Shown piece after piece: positions 11,263 to 20,726 of a stretch of 64,000 bases of DNA. Positions within the stretch are counted from its first letter, which is position 1, and each line of letters begins with the position of its first letter. The notes under the pieces were generated by a model. That model saw nothing but the letters and a program-made list of their open reading frames with translations. It did no database searches and was not told the DNA's origin. This stretch comes from Harmonia axyridis. Its lineage: Eukaryota > Arthropoda > Insecta > Coleoptera > Coccinellidae. Both the position numbers and the translations under genes were made by a program. The stretch is taken from contig NC_059502.1 of the NCBI RefSeq assembly GCF_914767665.1, positions 28,042,812 to 28,106,811 of the forward strand. The letters run 5' to 3'.

Positions 11263-11280
11263 TGGCGCCCAACGTGGGGC
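11263..11280 (+). promoter_or_regulatory. Primer-binding site (tRNA-Lys)
   Basis: TGGCGCCCAACGTGGGGC starts four bases after the LTR end and is complementary to the 3' end of a tRNA-Lys including CCA, the primer for minus-strand DNA synthesis. It matches the Lys-type sites known from other retroelements over 18 bases. Confidence 0.88.
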
Positions 11281-11526
11281 CCTCAAAGGGTGCGTTAGCT
11301 TGACATAATTTTTTTTCTTTTCTAAATCTTGCTGAGTGGAATTTTTTTGTTATACATTTGATCCGACAGAATTTGGTACATTGTTATTCAGTACTAATAT
11401 TTTTTCGTATTCTCATTTCTATACCATATTGAACGACCATCTTTCTCTTTAAATTCACTTTTCTTATTTTATATTTTCGCTTTTTTACACTAATTTGCGT
11501 TACTGATTTCTATAATTTGATAAAGT
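11281..11526 (+). other. 5' untranslated leader of the Gypsy element
   Basis: About 245 bp between the primer site and gag, T-rich. No further structure recognised by eye. A packaging signal would be expected here but cannot be identified. Confidence 0.5.
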
Positions 11527-12897
11527 ATGAATCCCAATCATTTGAAGGCCTATGAATTGGTCTATGAAATTAAAATTCGCGGCGTTGAACCAACTGCCGA
11601 TGTTGAAAGTAAGAGAAAAGTTTTGAGAGGGCTTTTGAGCCAAGAAAAGGCAAATCGTAGTTTTTATATCGTAACAAATCCCTATACTCATGACCAGGAT
11701 GTAACTGAAATGAAAGAAACTATTAAAGATCTTAAAGATATTATTTCTAAATTCGGTGGAACTAAAGATGATCCTATCTTTCATAGAGTATCGAGTCGTT
11801 TAGCTCATTTGTCGAATCGTTTATCCATGCTTGTTGCTGAGGAGGATGCCGAAATCTTGGCAAAGAAGGAAATTCAGTATGAGGTGCTAGAGTTAGAGGC
11901 AGATCTCGATTTAAAAATTTCTCCAGCTAGAACTTCTACTCCAACTGAGAAGAATGCTCCTGTCAATTATGCTAGTCCTTCGAATAGTAGGTTCGTTCCT
12001 CCCTATAAATGGAATATTTATTTCACAGGTTCTGTTAAGGATGAGTCAGTTACTTCATTCTTGGAAAAGGTGGAACTATTGAGGCAAGCTCGAGGTGTGT
12101 CCGAACAGGAGTTATTTCAGTCTGCTTGCGATCTGTTCAGAGGTTCTGCGTGGACGTGGTTTGTGAATAATAGATGCAAGTTTCAAAATTGGGGTGAATT
12201 GGTCAAGGAGTTGAAAAAAGATTTCCTTCCATACTTTTATGAAGAAGATTTAGAGCAAGAAATCAATTCCAGAACTCAAGGTTGTAATGAGCGAGTTTCT
12301 TTGTATATTTCTTCAATGGAGGGTCTTTTTAACAGGTTAACTGTCAAGCCAGATGAGGAGATCAGGGTTAGGAAAATTCGCCGAAATTTGTTGCCTTTTT
12401 ATATTTCAGGTTTAGCGTTGTATAGTCCTAAGACTGTGAGTGAGTTGTGTGAACTTTGCAAGAAGTTGGAAGAGTCTCGAATATGGGCTGATCGCTACAG
12501 AGCCCCTTCGAATCATGATGCTGGCCTATTGGAACCAGATCTCAGCAGACCCTTGCCTGAATCAAACTTTTCATCCCCAAGTCACCGACCAAATTTCCAA
12601 AAAAATAATATCTCCACTAATATATCTATAGTATCTAATTCTCGATGTTGGAACTGTGGTTTAACTGGTCATAATTATCCTCAATGTCGAAAACCTAGAA
12701 CTGTTTTTTGTTATGGTTGTGGCCTAAAAAATACCGTTAAATCAAGGTGTAATAATTGCAATTCAAAAAACGTAAATCGGGGTGGCGAAAAACTGAACGT
12801 CGTCACCAGTCGAGAAACCAAAAGTTCAGTAAATCGGCCATCAGCCAGTCACACTTTAACCCAATCGAAGGGGAGAAAAAACACTCAGAACCAGTAG
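11527..12897 (+). CDS. gag: Gag polyprotein of the Ty3/Gypsy element
   Basis: 456 residues. It forms the virus-like particle and binds the element RNA. The N-terminal 160 residues include a charged, helix-prone stretch (residues about 60-130). Residues about 165-300 resemble the retrotransposon Gag capsid domain (FTGSVKDESV...LFRGSAWTWF...). A zinc knuckle CWNCGLTGHNYPQC (C-x2-C-x4-H-x4-C) starts at residue 374, and a second cysteine cluster (CYGCGL...RCNNC) lacks the canonical His. The ATG at 11527 is the first in frame after the leader. The frame overlaps pol by about 140 bp, with a slippery heptamer at 12765-12771, so most ribosomes should end at 12897 and a minority make Gag-Pol. Confidence 0.92.
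   Translation: MNPNHLKAYELVYEIKIRGVEPTADVESKRKVLRGLLSQEKANRSFYIVTNPYTHDQDVTEMKETIKDLKDIISKFGGTKDDPIFHRVSSRLAHLSNRLSMLVAEEDAEILAKKEIQYEVLELEADLDLKISPARTSTPTEKNAPVNYASPSNSRFVPPYKWNIYFTGSVKDESVTSFLEKVELLRQARGVSEQELFQSACDLFRGSAWTWFVNNRCKFQNWGELVKELKKDFLPYFYEEDLEQEINSRTQGCNERVSLYISSMEGLFNRLTVKPDEEIRVRKIRRNLLPFYISGLALYSPKTVSELCELCKKLEESRIWADRYRAPSNHDAGLLEPDLSRPLPESNFSSPSHRPNFQKNNISTNISIVSNSRCWNCGLTGHNYPQCRKPRTVFCYGCGLKNTVKSRCNNCNSKNVNRGGEKLNVVTSRETKSSVNRPSASHTLTQSKGRKNTQNQ
12765..12807 (+). promoter_or_regulatory. Programmed -1 ribosomal frameshift signal
   Basis: A AAA AAC (12765-12771) lies exactly in the gag frame in the X XXY YYZ register: the gag codons are TCA AAA AAC. Nine bases downstream, GGTGGCG (12781-12787) can pair with CGTCACC (12801-12807) as a 7-bp stem with one G-U pair and a 13-base loop. 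Slippage by -1 enters the pol frame at 12771 (CGT AAA TCG). Heptamer, spacer and stem all fit known -1 frameshift sites. Confidence 0.82.
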
Positions 12898-15800
12898 AAC
12901 TTTCATCATCTCACCCGTCTTCTGTAAATATGAATCCTCTTTTCGTCATGAAACCTAACGATAACCGCCCTTATCTCAATGTCGAAGTCTTTGATCAGAA
13001 AATTCTCGCTCTCGCCGATACTGGCAGCACATCTTCTATTTTAGGTTCCGCAGGGTTTGTTCTTCTTCAAAGATATAATATTCCGATACAGTATGAGTCC
13101 CCAATTAATGTTACAACTGCTGATGGTAAACCTCAAGATTTCCTAGGGTATATTTTGGTTCCTATTTCACTTGAAAGTGTCGTGAGGCAATTAAAAATTT
13201 TAATAATTCCATCTGTTACTCATAATCTCATTTTAGGAATGGATTTCTTCAAATTGTTCGGTATTGAAGTTAAGTTTTCTGATCTTTCCTATTCTCTCGA
13301 TTCCTCCGTGTGTACAATTAATGCCATTCAACCATTTTCTAAATTAACACCCTCTCAGAAAAATGATCTTCAGAATATAATAAAATGTTTCGAATATATC
13401 GCTCCTAAAGATAGGATAGGTCGTACTCCCTTAATAACTCATCATATCGACACCGGAAATGCTAAACCTATTGTCCAACGACAATATCCCTTATCTCCTG
13501 CTATGCAGACTCATTTAAATAAAGAAATCGACGAAATGTTAAAACTTAAAGTAATTCAACCTTCTCAATCTCCTTGGTGTAGCCCTTTATGGTTAGTTCC
13601 AAAACGTTCGGGGGAATATCGTGTATGTTTTGACGGTAGAAAGTTAAATGAAGTAACGGTGGATGATACGTATCCTATGCCTCTAATAGATGGTATACTT
13701 AATAAACTAAGGGATGCTAAATATCTCTCATCAATTGACTTAACGAAAGCTTTTTTCCAAATTCCGTTAGATAAATCTTCCTGTGCGAAAACCGCTTTTG
13801 CAGTGCATGGACGTGGTTTGTTTGAATTTGTCGTTTGTCCGTTTGGATTAAAGAATAGTCCAAAAGCAATGTCTCGTTTAATGGATAAGGTAATAGGACC
13901 TGATTTAGCGCCGTATTGTTTCGTTTATCTCGACGATATAATTATAGCTACTCCTACATTTGAACTCCACATCAAAGTTTTGGAGGAAGTATATCAGCGA
14001 CTTAAGAATGCTAATCTTACTGTAAACTTAGATAAATGTGAATTTTGTCGTCCATCTCTTGTCTATCTCGGTTTTGTAGTTGATGAACATGGTTTACGAA
14101 CTGATCCAGAAAAGGTTTCCGCGATAGTAAATTATCCAACTCCTAAAAATACAACTGAAATTAAACGTTTAATAGGTCTTGTCAGTTGGTACCGTCGTTT
14201 CATTAGGGATTTTTCATCTATTTGTTCCCCAATTTCAGATCTCTTGCATGGTAGGAAGAAAGGACAACCGATAGTCTGGACTCCGGAAGCCGAAGTAGCT
14301 TTCACCGAAATAAAGTCTCGCCTAGTTTCTGCACCAGTGTTAGCCAGCCCTGATTTTTCAAAACCCTTCGTCATTCAGTGTGATGCTTCTGATACCGGTG
14401 TAGGTGCAATTTTATACCAAGAATGTGATGGCGTAGAACATCCAGTAGCTTACGCTAGTAAGACACTTACATCTTGTCAACGTAAATATACCGTCACAGA
14501 AAAAGAACTCCTAGCGGTCATTTTTGGTATCGAAAAATTTCGAAGTTATGTAGAAGGTACGAAATTCACGATAGAAACGGATCATGCTTCTCTTATATAT
14601 CTTCATAACCTTTCAAACCCATCAGGACGTTTGACTAGATGGGCAGTTAAACTTTCTCAATTTGATTTCACTATTAAACATCGAAAAGGTTCTTTAAACG
14701 TAGTGGCCGATGCATTGTCTCGTTCGGTAGCTGATATCTCTGTTATTGATGTTTCTCATTTTCAACCAGATAAATGGTATAAATCGATGGTTAAGAATGT
14801 TCAAAAGAATCCCGAACTTTATCCTTCATTTCGTGTCGAGAATGGAATACTTTATAAGCATATTGTATCACGAATTACTATTGTCAGTAATTTGACCGAT
14901 TGGAAAATTGTTGTGCCTTCAGCCAATCGACATGAGATTCTTCAATTCTATCACGATAAAGAAACTTCAGGTCATTTAGGGATATCTAAAACGCTAGCTC
15001 GAATATCTGAATTATATTACTGGCCAAAAATTAGGAAAGATGTGTATAAATATGTAAGAAAATGTCCTGTTTGTGCTGCGTGTAAAAGTTCAAATTTACC
15101 CCAAGCTGGTCACATGGGTTCTTACAAGAATATTAATTTTCCGTTTCAATGTATCTCTGCTGATTTGTTGGGTCCATACCCAAGATCTAAAAATGGTAAC
15201 CAGTATGTCTTGGTAGTTGTCGATTGGTTCACCAAATTCGTGTTAGTACACCCCATGCCAAAGGCTATCTCTAAGAGTATTCTCAAGTTCATAGAAAATA
15301 ATGTATTTCTTATTTACGGTGTACCGCAAATTTTTATTGTCGATAATGGAAGCCAATTTGTCAGTAAAGAGTTCAAGAAGTTGATGGAAACTTATCGTGT
15401 TCAGAAAATTTGGTATAATGCTAAATATCATCCCCAAGTAAATTTCACGGAAAGAGTCAACAAAGTTATTGTAACTTCAATTCGGTGTTATATTCATGAA
15501 AACCATAAAACCTGGGATTCTTCTATATTTAAAGTGGCTCAGGCCATCAGGTTGGCAAAACATGATGTCACGGGTTATTCTCCGGCTTTCCTTAATTTCG
15601 CTAGAAATATTCCCGTTACTGGAGATTTCTATGGAAAAATTTCTGATAATCAAAATAATACAATTTCTATATCTGAGAAGTCTCAACGCATTGATGATGT
15701 GCAGAAACTGCCCGAATTATTTGTAGATATTCGCAAGAAATTACATCAGGCCTATCTTAGAAATGCTCATCAATACAATTTAAGAAAACGAAAAGTAAGA

Positions 15801-16055
15801 TTTTATGTCGCCGATAAAGTCTGGAAAAGAAATGTAACTTTGTCTTCAGCGGCTAATAATTATTCTGCGAAATTAGCTCCTAAATATTTGCCTTGCATTA
15901 TTACTAGGGTTGTTTCAGATTTGGTATACGAGCTTAAGGACGTGGATGGTAACGATTTGGGTCGTTGGCACATTAAAGATCTTAAATCATCTTATGATGA
16001 TGATTCGGATTCGGCTGAGGAGGAGTATTTTAGCGCAGATTCGGATGACTCATAA
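12771..16055 (+). CDS. pol: Pol polyprotein (protease-RT-RNase H-integrase)
   Basis: The open frame runs 12756-16055 (1099 codons) without a stop; it is translated by -1 frameshift from gag at about 12771. Residues are counted from 12756. Aspartic protease has LADTGSTSS (catalytic Asp 88). Reverse transcriptase spans about 230-420 with SIDLTKAFFQIPL and FVYLDDIII (catalytic YLDD 391-394). RNase H is at about 535-655 (FVIQCDASDTG, TIETDHASL, ADALSRS). Integrase has an HHCC zinc domain (about 725-773, ending CPVCAAC) and a DD35E core: Asp 803 (SADLLG), Asp 863 (VDNGSQF), Glu 899 (FTERVNK). A C-terminal GPY/F-like region (about 1010-1075) and an acidic tail follow. No chromodomain and no env. 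All catalytic residues are present, so the copy may be functional. Confidence 0.95.
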   Translation, partial: RKSGWRKTERRHQSRNQKFSKSAISQSHFNPIEGEKKHSEPVELSSSHPSSVNMNPLFVMKPNDNRPYLNVEVFDQKILALADTGSTSSILGSAGFVLLQRYNIPIQYESPINVTTADGKPQDFLGYILVPISLESVVRQLKILIIPSVTHNLILGMDFFKLFGIEVKFSDLSYSLDSSVCTINAIQPFSKLTPSQKNDLQNIIKCFEYIAPKDRIGRTPLITHHIDTGNAKPIVQRQYPLSPAMQTHLNKEIDEMLKLKVIQPSQSPWCSPLWLVPKRSGEYRVCFDGRKLNEVTVDDTYPMPLIDGILNKLRDAKYLSSIDLTKAFFQIPLDKSSCAKTAFAVHGRGLFEFVVCPFGLKNSPKAMSRLMDKVIGPDLAPYCFVYLDDIIIATPTFELHIKVLEEVYQRLKNANLTVNLDKCEFCRPSLVYLGFVVDEHGLRTDPEKVSAIVNYPTPKNTTEIKRLIGLVSWYRRFIRDFSSICSPISDLLHGRKKGQPIVWTPEAEVAFTEIKSRLVSAPVLASPDFSKPFVIQCDASDTGVGAILYQECDGVEHPVAYASKTLTSCQRKYTVTEKELLAVIFGIEKFRSYVEGTKFTIETDHASLIYLHNLSNPSGRLTRWAVKLSQFDFTIKHRKGSLNVVADALSRSVADISVIDVSHFQPDKWYKSMVKNVQKNPELYPSFRVENGILYKHIVSRITIVSNLTDWKIVVPSANRHEILQFYHDKETSGHLGISKTLARISELYYWPKIRKDVYKYVRKCPVCAACKSSNLPQAGHMGSYKNINFPFQCISADLLGPYPRSKNGNQYVLVVVDWFTKFVLVHPMPKAISKSILKFIENNVFLIYGVPQIFIVDNGSQFVSKEFKKLMETYRVQKIWYNAKYHPQVNFTERVNKVIVTSIRCYIHENHKTWDSSIFKVAQAIRLAKHDVTGYSPAFLNFARNIPVTGDFYGKISDNQNNTISISEKSQRIDDVQKLPELFVDIRKKLHQAYLRNAHQYNLRKRKVRFYVADKVWKRNVTLSSAANNYSAKLAPKYLPCIITRVVSDLVYELKDVDGNDLGRWHIKDLKSSYDDDSDSAEEEYFSADSDDS

Positions 16056-16490
16056 ATATTTTCTCTATTTTTCTCTATTGCAAGTATTATGCGTGGATAC
16101 ATAATGAATTACTGTTGGATGGTGCAATGTTATGAAAGAATCTATCTTTGGTAGCTCCTTTATGGAAAATTTGTGCTTTCATGATGTGAACTATTCAGCA
16201 GGGATATGTTGTGTTGATTCTGAATTACTTCGGTATTTATGATATTTGGGAATCAATGCATTTTTCATATCATTTTGATTTATGTTACATGCCTTATTTA
16301 TCTTACCTATCTGTATCTCTCAAAGTTTTTCTTGCATCGTATCTTTTCATGTACTATGAATATTGAGTCTGATTTCAGTATGCTGCTACCTAAGTCAATT
16401 CCTTTGCTGTATAGCGAATTAAAAAATAAAAAAAAAAATATTGTAAACTTCTAAAGTTTCCAAATTTTTTTTCGCCCAGTTGGGGTGGTG
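16056..16490 (+). other. 3' untranslated region and polypurine tract
   Basis: About 435 bp with no env-like ORF. It ends with TGGGGTGGTG (16481-16490) directly before the right LTR, a plausible plus-strand primer (polypurine tract), although it contains T residues. Confidence 0.7.
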
Positions 16491-17981
16491 TGTAACGATT
16501 CAACGGACCGTATATAATTTTGCCCAGCTCATGTTTAAGAAACGCCACTGATCCCCGATGTAATTTATCGAACACTATCGATTCTCATATTTGATACAGA
16601 GAGTGCGCGGAGATTGTCGTTCAATGTGGAAATTTTTCAGATTTCAGCTGAAAGAGGATTATTATGATTTTGACGACTGATTGAAAACAGGTGGAGAGTG
16701 AGTGTGATATTTTTTGGTGGCTTTACGTATGGTTGAGTACCTTAATATTAGATATTGAATATTACCTAATTATTTCTTTGAATAACAGTAATTCTATCTA
16801 ACGATTTGATATCTGATAGTTTAATTTGATATTCCATTGTCTCTTTTCTTTTTTTCTCTTAACACAGTAGTGTGTAAGGATTTTTTTTTCCTTCTTTCTT
16901 TTGAGAGCCGCCAGGAAGTACATATTCCCTTTCTTGCTGTAATTAACTATAAATTTCATTCAAATTAAATAAATTTCCTTCTTATAATAACTCTCGGATC
17001 ATATGTACATTTTTTTTATTCTTTGTATTTAATTGTTTCTTATAACATAAGTTTTTTTCACTTTCCGGAAAGTATTCAATAATTAACTCATTTTTATATA
17101 ATAGTTTATAATTTCTGTCAATTCCAAATTTTATACAATACTTTTGATACAATTTTTCCAAATTCAACCAGAACATTATTATCTTCGATAATTGTACAAA
17201 TCTAATTTCCTGAATTTTTCTCTCCACGCATGCTCAAGCATCCATTTTGATACGAAGAAGATTCCACAATTCCTGTACAAGTTCCTAACCAGGCTGCACT
17301 GAATCTTCATCCTGATCAAGGTTACACAGAAACCTTCATCTAATATTTGGACGAAATACTGCAAGTGCCGTTGAGTTTCACTTCAGGCGAGCATCCACCA
17401 AATTGGAACCCGAGATTTGAATTGTTTTTCACCACTTCGATCCAAGAGCAATATTCTGATATCAAGCAACTATCAAAATTGAGAAACAAGATCTACCACG
17501 TGAGATATCAAAATTCATCTTTCGATAACCTACTTATTCCAAATTCTGTCTGGAGACCTAATATTCGAATTGTAAGATCAGTGAAATTTTCATCATTTGT
17601 AAATGTTCTGAGTATATTTTTTTTCTCAGCCCTCAGCAATATTTTTTTTGTAAATTCTGAATTTATTTTTTCAGCCTTCAGCAATATATTTTTTTTTAAA
17701 TAGTTTTAATATATTTGTAAAATTTAATTCGTTTTATTTCTTACCACTAAGCAAGATCTCTCTTATCTATCTCCCGTTTCTCTTACTTAACTTCATTTTT
17801 TTTTTATCATCTCTATTAATATTTTTTTTTTTGAGAAATTTCATTTTTATGAAATTTGGTTTACGTTAGTAAGCCTGGCGCCCAACAATTAATTAGTCAA
17901 GTTTAACAAGTTCATTTGGTGCCCACACCCTCACCGTATCAACTGAGCAGCCGACAGGCATACGTGTGATTTCACTTTACA
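16491..17981 (+). repeat. Right LTR (1491 bp)
   Basis: Nearly identical to 9766-11258, with a 2-bp deletion and two substitutions. The PBS-like motif TGGCGCCCAAC recurs at 17876-17886. Followed by the CCGT duplication at 17982-17985. Confidence 0.93.
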
Positions 17982-17985
17982 CCGT
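17982..17985 (+). repeat. Target-site duplication CCGT, right
   Basis: Second copy of the four-base duplication flanking the LTR retrotransposon. Confidence 0.93.
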
Positions 17986-18438
17986 AAATAAACATCGGCT
18001 CCAATCTTCAAGTGTCCAATTGCGGTGCTCCTCAGCCCATTGCCGTCGATGAACCCGGTGTTCCCTATTCAAACGGGGATGTTGTACACTCCTACGTGCT
18101 CTCAAACCACGAACATGTAGTCGTCGTCTTACAGTCTGGTTCGAAATTAGAACTCCTGTTGCAACTCTCAGTGATCTATTGAGCTGCGACGCCGGGTAAG
18201 TGGGATTTCTCCTAGCATTGAGGATCAAAAGACGATCTTGAGCAGCTGTTGTACTGCGCTGCCCACCTCCCCCATGAATATAAGCTACTGAGTCGTTTTG
18301 GATGAACCTATTCCAAGCCCGACTCAAGACACTTTGCGAAACATTCAACCGCCGGGACACTCCTCGCTGGGACAAACCTTCCTGTATCCACCGAATTATT
18401 TGGTCCAGTTGCACAGGAGCCAAACGTCTTCTCGGCAT
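17982..18438 (-). pseudogene. Tc1-like transposase, N-terminal part (5' half of split gene)
   Basis: Minus-strand ATG at 18438 opens about 151 codons before the retrotransposon junction. It carries the DNA-binding half of a Tc1 transposase: a first helix-turn-helix (about residues 18-45, GLSQRGVSRRLNVSQSVLSR), a GRPR-like linker (HGGGGQRSTT), a second helix-turn-helix-like region (SNQTVRRRLHVRGLRARR), and the motif HRNWTLEDWSRCLFT that precedes the first catalytic Asp. The gene is cut at the Thr-Asp boundary by the CCGT target site. The remainder is at 9191-9765. This half itself has no stop or frameshift. Confidence 0.9.
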
Positions 18439-18706
18439 GACTGATAAGCTGATATTGTTCTCATTTCCTCAATTATTGTCACCTTATGTGTTTGAACGAG
18501 AGAAAAAAACAGATTTAATAACAAATACCACATTGCTTTTCACTCCACCTCTAACAGCCTACAGATAATAATCGATTTTGTGAACAATAGCCGATGAAGT
18601 GAGGAAGACTTCGATATAATTAACTCAAAAGACCTTCCTTAGAGAACATATAATGTACAGATATTCACTAGATAACTTGAAAAAATACAAATGAAGAGAA
18701 GTTCAT

Positions 18707-18735
18707 AAGTGATCCCTAGCAATTGTTGATCAGTG
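18707..18735 (-). repeat. Tc1-like terminal inverted repeat, right
   Basis: Inverted partner of 8942-8970, followed by TA. Confidence 0.9.
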
Positions 18736-18737
18736 TA

Positions 18738-19786
18738 TTTCTGACTATTCAGAGGGAGAGTTCAATAGAACTCATTATTGATTTAAAAGATATCGATAAC
18801 GTATATTGCGTTAATGTTAGAAATTCAGCTGTAAACTTTCTTCGATTCTCCCATGAGAATGTGTTTTATATCCACCCTGCATGTACGATGAGACTGGATC
18901 CTGGGAGAGTTGCACGTACTTGAATTTCTTTTATTGCTTGAAGTAATCACAGGTATCAGAGAGTTTTTTATTCCCGCGGTACTTATTATAAACAGAAATT
19001 TTATGGAATTCTAGTTTAACCTACTGCACTATTAGACTTCTTGAAACAATTCGAAATTAATTAATCAATTTTATCGAAGGTACAAATTATTGTGTCACCA
19101 ATACCAGGATCAAATGGTGGTGCTGAAATAAGAGTCATGGGTGGAACACCAAGGACGTCATATACTTTCAAGGAGGAAAAAGGTAACACATAAATATTTA
19201 AAAGTGCATTTTTGAGCAAAACTTGAATATTACTCTTCAAAATATTTCGGTTTTTTGAATTATGAGGAAGTAACTGTTACGATAGGACATCAAGTATATT
19301 TTGATCTGTCATTTCCTAAGAAAAAACTACTTTTTCAGTTGGACAACAGACAAAATTCAACTAATTATTATTCAGAATTCGTCACAATTTCAAAAATATC
19401 CAATGCAATATTCCAATTGTAATATCGCTTTTACAATTTATTGAATAACCATCCATTCAAAATAAAACTGATGACATTATTTTTTTGTGGAAGCTAATTC
19501 ATTTTGATTTATTACTTTCAATATGTGAAGATAGGTGAAAGATTCGACCAGAGATGAGAGAGTATTATCTGGAATTTTGGGAAATGGCACTTTTTCTGTG
19601 TAACAAGAAAAAATATAGACATCAACGGACTTTCAACTCATGGAGTAATCAAGATATTAAAGAAGAAGTAGTTACATTTTTCTGAAGTAATTAACCATTT
19701 CCATGCAGAAGTCAGTTAAACGATTTGACTTTGAAAAAAAAAAAAATTTTATTTTTTTTAACGGAAGCCATTAGTCGGTCAATATA
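18738..19786. other. Unassigned stretch
   Basis: AT-rich, only short open frames. No gene or repeat recognised. Confidence 0.4.
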
Positions 19787-20726
19787 ACGGGTGTTTTTTT
19801 TTCGAGGTTTATAACTTTAAGTTGGCATTTCTGTTCAAGGTGGCGACCGATTTAACAGCTGTCAAGTGATTTATTCTCAGTTTGGTTTGGCCATTCATCA
19901 TGAATAGACTCACGCCTGAACAACGCTTGCAAATAGTGCAATTTTATTTCGAAAATAATGGTTCTGTGCGGAATACGTATCGCGCACTACGTCCATTTCA
20001 TAAGCGAATTTTGTTTAGCGATGAAGCGCACTTCTGGTTGAATGGCTACGTCAACAAACAAAACTGCCGCATTTGGAGTGAAGCTAACCCTCAAGTGTAT
20101 GTCGTGTTACATCCCGAAAAACTGACTGTTTGGTGCGCTTTATGGGCTGGTGGAATCATTGGTCCATACTTCGTCAAAAACGATGATGGCCAGAACGCTA
20201 CAGTCAATGGTGATCGGTATAGACTATAGAGCCATGATTATTATCTTATTCATTCGTGAATTGAACAACCATGATGTCCAGGAGCTGTGGTTCCTGCACA
20301 ACATGTCTCACAGCTCGTGCCACAATCGATTTATTGAAAGACACGTTTGGTGACCACCTAATTTCACGTTTTGGACCTGTGAATTGGCCTCCAAGATCTT
20401 GTGATTTAACATCACTCGACTACTTTCTGTGGGGCTATGTAAAGTCATTGGTTTATGCGGATAAGCCACAAACCCTTGACCATTTGGAAGTCAACATTCG
20501 CCGTGTTACTGCCGATATACGGCCACAAATGTTGGAAAAAGTCATCGAAAATTGGACGTCCAGATTGGACTACATCTGAGCCAGTCGTGGCGGTCATAAG
20601 CCAGAAAGCATATTTGAAATGTAATGGCACAAAATTATCTTACGGATAAATAAAATTCATGTCAATCGAATAATCCATCGTTGTTTTATTGCAATTTAAA
20701 GTTCTATAGCTCTAAAAAAACACCCT
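19787..20726 (+). mobile_element. Internally deleted mariner-like (ITm) transposon
   Basis: Ends CGGGTGTTTTTTTTTCGAGG (from 19788) and, inverted at the right, AGGGTGTTTTTTTAGAGC are related terminal inverted repeats of about 30 bp, flanked by TA. The element is about 0.94 kb; the coding pieces show that several hundred bases of transposase are missing from the middle. Confidence 0.8.
19900..20579 (+). pseudogene. Mariner-like transposase, deleted and frameshifted
   Basis: The ATG at 19900 opens MNRLTPEQRLQIVQFYFENN, a helix-turn-helix start typical of an insect ITm transposase family. After NTYRALRPF the frame jumps directly to HKRILFSDEAHFWLNGYVNK, the block with the first catalytic Asp, so the region between (second DNA-binding part and linker) is deleted. 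TVWCALWAGGIIGPYF follows, then a frameshift near 20225. The block that should hold the second Asp is scrambled (20275-20320). A third frame (to 20579) resumes with ARATIDLLKDTFG, WPPRSCDLTSLDYFLWGYVK (third catalytic Asp) and the C-terminus. Cannot encode an active enzyme. Confidence 0.85.

Larger units (their letters stand above)
9766..17981 (+). mobile_element. Full-length Ty3/Gypsy LTR retrotransposon
   Basis: An 8216-bp element with 1493-bp and 1491-bp LTRs, both TG...CA, a CCGT target duplication, a tRNA-Lys primer site, gag, a -1 frameshift signal, pol in the order protease-RT-RNase H-integrase (the Ty3/Gypsy order), a purine-rich tract and no env. The two LTRs differ, by eye, only by a 2-bp indel (ACACAC versus ACAC near 10140/16864) and two substitutions in the CTCTCCCC tract near 10500. 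They are therefore about 99.8% identical and the insertion is recent. Both ORFs are open. It may be an active or recently active copy. It lies inside a Tc1-like element on the opposite strand. Confidence 0.95.
8942..18735 (-). mobile_element. Tc1-like transposon interrupted by a Ty3/Gypsy retrotransposon
   Basis: The outer ends form terminal inverted repeats of 29 bp (8942-8970 and 18707-18735; about 26 of 29 match; starts CACTG, inner end GGGATCACTT). They are flanked by TA on both sides (8940-8941, 18736-18737), the hallmark target duplication of the Tc1/mariner superfamily. Removing the 8216-bp LTR element and one 4-bp duplication leaves about 1574 bp, the normal size for a Tc1-like element. 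The transposase reads on the minus strand and is split into two pieces by the retrotransposon. Confidence 0.92.

Noticed and set aside
16056..16490. Possible env gene between pol and the right LTR
   Set aside because: Only about 435 bp remain and the open frames are short, with no signal peptide or glycoprotein features.
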